Source of the DNA: Endomicrobium sp.
GTDB lineage: Bacteria; Elusimicrobiota; Endomicrobiia; Endomicrobiales; Endomicrobiaceae
Reading direction: 5' to 3'
Length of the DNA stretch: 9,412 bases
Assembly (NCBI GenBank): GCA_031264895.1
Contig: JAISDI010000188.1
Location: 1-9,412, forward strand
Shown: piece after piece, positions 6,302 through 9,412 of the stretch
How the letters are laid out: every line of letters starts with the position of its first letter
How positions within the stretch are numbered: the first letter of the stretch is position 1
Notes under the pieces: generated by a model
What the model saw: the letters and a program-made list of their open reading frames with translations, nothing else
Database searches by the model: none
Told to the model about the DNA's origin: nothing
Position numbers and translations under genes: made by a program

Positions 6302-6363
6302 AAAGACACGACAACAACCACGACAAAATGGATTCCCGATTACGACTTTCGGGAATGACAAAA
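6302..6363. repeat. dRS3-like palindrome with shared leader in the 86-base gap
   Basis: The gap before the gp15-like gene begins with aaagacacgac (6302-6312), identical to 877-887 in the capsid-decoration gap. It then holds the perfect 8-bp palindrome attcccga/tcgggaat (6332-6339 and 6349-6356) around a 9-base loop. A 7-base direct repeat, gacaaaa (6322-6328 and 6357-6363), flanks the palindrome and may be a target duplication. ATTCCC-N-GGGAAT palindromes are widespread dispersed repeats; Neisseria dRS3, used by filamentous prophages as an integration site, has N8, whereas here it is N13. No T-run follows, so a terminator is unlikely. Confidence 0.6.
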
Positions 6364-6382
6364 GGACAAGGTGCTATTTATG
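6361..6382 (+). promoter_or_regulatory. Two alternative SD/start pairs for the gp15-like gene
   Basis: aaggtg (6368-6373) lies 6 bases before the ATG at 6380. aaagga (6361-6366) lies 4 bases before a GTG at 6371 in the same frame. I prefer the ATG because the resulting MPLSSYKRRV matches the usual MPL-x-x-Y-x-R opening of related proteins. The GTG would add only three residues. Confidence 0.5.
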
Positions 6383-8197
6383 CCATTATCCAGTTATAAG
6401 AGACGTGTTAATTTGCAGATCGCTCAGGTTGCGGCTAATGCGCGCGGGGTTACGGCTTATAATGATTTGCCGGCTGTTCTTAAAGAGATGTCCGATGTTA
6501 CCGCTCAAATGGTTAAGCTTCAAAAACAAGCCGAGCAGCAGAGAGATAAGCAGTTAAAGGCAAGTTTTGAAGCTCAGGCGGATATGGAAGCTAAGATATT
6601 TTATGACGATTTAGACCATAGCTCTTATGAACAGTTTGACGGAAAATATGCCGATTTTCAAAACAAAATCGCCGAGCTTGGCAAGAACGTTTTGGGCGAA
6701 GGCGCGTTTAAGCAGTGGATTAACGATAATCCCGTTTTTGTTAAAAGTCTTGATTTTGAAACCAATTCCAGAAAAACTAAAAAAATTCTTGAAACCATCG
6801 AAGCCGGGTATGAACAGACCGCCGTCAACGAATATAAAAACGCTTTTTCTTCCGGAAACTATATAACCATAAAAGACACCGACGAGAATGTAAAAAGAAT
6901 GTTTGACGAGGCCGTTTCGCCTTCCGATAATTCCATACAAACTTTGTCGCCTAAGAAAGCACAGGAACTTAATACTAAAGCCCGCGCAGCCGGTTTGCGA
7001 CAGGCTTTAAACACTCAGATATTGGAAGATCCTGCCGTAGCTTTAACTATGCTGGATGATAAATATATACGTTACGCAATTAATGATGACGAAGAAATTT
7101 TACGTTATAAAACCGCCGCCCAGCATGAACTTGAGAATGCCAAATATAAAAACGGCATTCTTGAAGTTGCCAGATATGGCCTTGAAGCTAACAAACTTTA
7201 TGCCAAATTTCTCGATAAAGGTTTAACCGTCGACGAAATTAATGACGCCAAAATATCCGATACATCAAAAAACGCACTGTTTAAAATTGCAGGTTATGAC
7301 AGCGCGACTTATAAACAAAACAAAAGCAATCTTGAGCAGGCAGAAGCCGCCATCGAATTAAATAATATGTTTTCAAATCTTATCGTTAACAAAAACAGCA
7401 GAGAAGAAAGAGAAGTTAAAAAAACCGCAAAAAGCAAAGGTACGGAAATCAATATCAGCAAAAATAAAATCGCAAACAATAAGACGCTTTTAGACACGAT
7501 GGAGTTTAATCAAAAAGTTTTCGACTATTTGGCCCAAGGAAAGATTTCAAAAGCCGCAGCGCAAAATTATATCAATAACATGAGCGGCCCCGTGTTTGAG
7601 CAGTACATTAAAATCGCTTACGGCGAAAATAAAGAAGAATTAAACGCCAATAACGTTTTTGCCAACGGACTTTCAGAGGTCAATAAAAAAATTGACGAGT
7701 ACGGCATTACCGACATTGTTGCCAGCGCAAATATTCAAAATACCTATGTGCAGGCTTTGGCGACTAATTTAAAAAATAGAAATGTTTCCGTGCAAGATTT
7801 TTTTTCTTTGCCCATAAACGAGCAGCAAGCTATTACGGATTCCGCTCTTAATTATACTTTTAAAGCAATTCCTAACTTAAAAAATGCAACAAGCGTTTTT
7901 TCGCTTATCTTGCCTAAAGAACTACAAGAACAGGCGCAGCAAGAATATATTGACTTTACTAAAAACAAAGAACTTACACCCGTGCAGCAGCAAGAAGCGG
8001 CACAAGCCGCCGCGCAAACTGTTACTGCCGCCCAAAAGCAGGCGATAAATAAAGAAATCGATAATGCCTATAGCAAAACCACCAGACTTAATGCAATTAT
8101 GCAAAATCCGAAAAGTAAAGCATTGTATGATTTTGCCATTGCAAATCCGGACTCCGAAAGGTCAAAAATAATATTGAAACAATTGGGGCTTGAATGA
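6380..8197 (+). CDS. Internal virion (core) protein, T7 gp15-like (605 aa)
   Basis: This is a large, almost wholly helical, hydrophilic protein in the position of the ejected core protein gp15, which with gp14 and gp16 builds the trans-envelope channel. The opening MPLSSYKRRVNLQ is common in podovirus core proteins. A probable coiled coil (about 35-75; Lys/Gln/Glu/Ala-rich, with KLQKQAEQQRDKQLKASFEA) follows. The middle repeats short helical units. A Lys-rich patch (VKKTAKSKG, about 350) and a Gln/Ala-rich segment, PVQQQEAAQAAAQTVTAAQK (about 535-555), lie further on. There is no transmembrane segment or enzyme motif. The assignment rests on position, size and general character more than on a diagnostic motif. 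The gene begins after the palindromic repeat and its TGA overlaps the next ATG (ATGA). An N-terminal GTG at 6371 is the alternative start. G+C falls to about one third in its middle by hand count. Confidence 0.6.
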   Translation: MPLSSYKRRVNLQIAQVAANARGVTAYNDLPAVLKEMSDVTAQMVKLQKQAEQQRDKQLKASFEAQADMEAKIFYDDLDHSSYEQFDGKYADFQNKIAELGKNVLGEGAFKQWINDNPVFVKSLDFETNSRKTKKILETIEAGYEQTAVNEYKNAFSSGNYITIKDTDENVKRMFDEAVSPSDNSIQTLSPKKAQELNTKARAAGLRQALNTQILEDPAVALTMLDDKYIRYAINDDEEILRYKTAAQHELENAKYKNGILEVARYGLEANKLYAKFLDKGLTVDEINDAKISDTSKNALFKIAGYDSATYKQNKSNLEQAEAAIELNNMFSNLIVNKNSREEREVKKTAKSKGTEINISKNKIANNKTLLDTMEFNQKVFDYLAQGKISKAAAQNYINNMSGPVFEQYIKIAYGENKEELNANNVFANGLSEVNKKIDEYGITDIVASANIQNTYVQALATNLKNRNVSVQDFFSLPINEQQAITDSALNYTFKAIPNLKNATSVFSLILPKELQEQAQQEYIDFTKNKELTPVQQQEAAQAAAQTVTAAQKQAINKEIDNAYSKTTRLNAIMQNPKSKALYDFAIANPDSERSKIILKQLGLE

Positions 8198-9412
8198 ACA
8201 TAGCCGATATGTCCGACGATGAATTTAACGCAGCGCTTGCCGAAGGTACACAAATCGCCGCTAAAGCCGCGCCGTCTGCGCCACAGTTGGATATAGCGGC
8301 AATATCCGACGAGGAATTTAACGCAATGCTTGCAGGGCTTAATGAACCTTCGCAAAAACAAAATGAACCCGGAAACGTTCAGATATTTAACAGTCCTAAA
8401 GGCGCGGGCGTTAATACTTACAGGGTTGTCAATAAAGACGCTTTAAGCCGTATAATGTCAGTCGACGATATGAAACGCGAAGCTCCTGAAGAGTATGCGA
8501 GAATTCAGAAGCAGGAAAGAATTTTTCAGAATTACGTTGACAAAAATATTAAAAACGTTTTGACGCTTGGCGAAATACGTAAAATGAAAGAGCAGGGGCC
8601 AATCGGCTGGCTTGAGGCTTATAAGAAAACCAGCCTTATAGATTATATTCCTTACGTTTCTACCATCGCAAATATTGCCGAAGCTTCCGCAGTCAGTAAC
8701 GCTATATACAAAATCAAACAAGGTCAGATACCGGATGCCGCCGAAACGCAGCGGCTTAATGCCCGTTTGCGTGAAGCGGCTGAACTTAATGTACGCGGTT
8801 TGTCTATACGCGGCGGCATTGCCGCTTATACCCCTGAAATGACTTCTTTTATGGGGGAATTGGTATTGGGGCTTGGTATTGGCGGCATTGCTGCCAAAGG
8901 TCTTAAAGCCACAGGGCTTGCCGCAAGAAAGACGCTTAAAGAAGGCGCAAAGCTTTCTATGAAAAATTATCTTAGCGAAGCCGGCGCGTTTGGCGTTAAG
9001 GGCGGCGTTGCTACGGCTTTGGTTCCTCAGCGGCATATACTGGGGTATAAGGAAAGATACATACATAACAGTTTGGCCATTACCGATAAAGGACAAGCCT
9101 TTTTACTCGACAACGATGAAAAGCCTATGACTACCGCTTTAAAAGCTTTTGCGGATGTTGCTACCGAAGTTTACAGCGAAGCGACCGGCGAATATATCGG
9201 TAAGTTTTTTGGTATGGTTGGCGCTCCTATTAAAAAAGTTATTTCGCCTATACTTCAAAAAGCTTATAACGGTATTCCTACAGGCATTATGAAAACGCTT
9301 GTCGACGCTGTAAAGAAAGCTAAACCAAATGAAAGCGTTGTAAACTTCTTTAAAGATAAAATGGCTTTTTACGGTATCTTGGAAGAGTTTGGCGAAGAAC
9401 GGTTAAACGCTT
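8194..9412 (+). CDS. N-terminal part of a large ejected/internal virion protein, gp16-like position (3' end beyond the window)
   Basis: An uninterrupted frame of 406 codons begins with an ATG overlapping the previous stop (ATGA) and runs off the right edge without a stop. A weak SD, gggg (8185-8188), lies 5 bases upstream, so coupling is likely. Residues 4-17 (ADMSDDEFNAALAE) and 35-48 (AAISDEEFNAMLAG) are a duplicated motif separated by an Ala/Pro linker. Residues about 150-175 (DYIPYVSTIANIAEASAVSN) and about 219-240 (FMGELVLGLGIGGIAAKGLK) are hydrophobic or Gly-rich and may insert in membrane. EVYSEATGEYIGKFFG (about 326-341) and EEFGEER (397-403) recall blocks in very large phage virion proteins, including gp16-type and polyvalent proteins. 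The place after the gp15-like gene suggests the large core protein; any lytic transglycosylase or other enzyme domain would lie beyond the window. The opposite-strand open frame at 8458-9096 is its shadow. Confidence 0.8.
   Translation, partial: MNIADMSDDEFNAALAEGTQIAAKAAPSAPQLDIAAISDEEFNAMLAGLNEPSQKQNEPGNVQIFNSPKGAGVNTYRVVNKDALSRIMSVDDMKREAPEEYARIQKQERIFQNYVDKNIKNVLTLGEIRKMKEQGPIGWLEAYKKTSLIDYIPYVSTIANIAEASAVSNAIYKIKQGQIPDAAETQRLNARLREAAELNVRGLSIRGGIAAYTPEMTSFMGELVLGLGIGGIAAKGLKATGLAARKTLKEGAKLSMKNYLSEAGAFGVKGGVATALVPQRHILGYKERYIHNSLAITDKGQAFLLDNDEKPMTTALKAFADVATEVYSEATGEYIGKFFGMVGAPIKKVISPILQKAYNGIPTGIMKTLVDAVKKAKPNESVVNFFKDKMAFYGILEEFGEERLNA

Noticed and set aside
6332..6356. Intrinsic terminator after the adaptor gene
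   Set aside because: The stem is only 8 bp, the loop is 9 bases and gacaaaagg follows instead of a T-run.
877..6363. CRISPR array or tandem direct repeats suggested by the recurring ACGAC/ACAAC motifs
   Set aside because: Only two copies of the 11-base leader exist, over 5 kb apart, with no regularly spaced repeats.
8458..9096. Minus-strand open frame of 212 codons
   Set aside because: It lies wholly antisense to the well-supported gene starting at 8194, has no recognisable family pattern, and is the compositional shadow of that frame.

Overview
The window is one continuous stretch of the virion-structure module of a short-tailed (podovirus-type) phage, most likely a prophage. All eight credible genes read on the + strand in a compact late-operon arrangement, with short gaps, stop/start overlaps and clear Shine-Dalgarno (SD) sites. 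There are no tRNA or rRNA genes, CRISPR arrays, integrase or transposase genes, and no lysogeny or lysis genes. The minus-strand open frames are all antisense shadows of + strand genes.

Layout, left to right: (1) major capsid protein, entering from upstream with its first few codons missing; (2) a 179-base gap holding a palindrome-rich 128-base repeat-like element; (3) a small beta-rich capsid decoration-type protein; (4) a 105-base gap with a 16-bp hairpin, then a strong SD, a T10 tract and a TTG start; (5) a 1064-residue tail nozzle/tubular protein (functional analogue of T7 gp12); (6) a gp13-like GNAT-fold protein overlapping it; (7) a gp14-like internal virion protein; (8) a tail tubular A/head-tail adaptor (T7 gp11-like); (9) an 86-base gap with a second, dRS3-like palindrome; (10) a gp15-like internal core protein; (11) the N-terminal 406 codons of a large ejected protein (gp16-like position) that runs off the right edge. 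The last gene has no stop in the window and is easily missed for that reason.

How they work together: the capsid and decoration proteins build the head. The adaptor sits on the portal (expected upstream of the window) and the nozzle closes the short tail. The gp14/15/16-like proteins would be packed inside the head as the core and ejected to form a channel across the cell envelope, and the gp13-like protein probably assists assembly. An ejectosome of this type implies a diderm (Gram-negative-type) host. Local G+C ranges from about 28% to 57% by hand count over 60-base samples, with TTG used as a start codon. The two palindromic gap elements look like dispersed chromosomal repeats, which favours an integrated prophage over a strictly lytic phage. 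I cannot name the host. Elusimicrobiota or a low-GC gut proteobacterium would fit, but this is a weak guess.

No wholly new system is evident. The best leads are the repeat elements in the gaps, the hairpin and T10 start region of the nozzle gene, the displaced adaptor gene, the mosaic composition of the nozzle gene, and a duplicated SD(D/E)EFNA motif at the N-terminus of the last protein.
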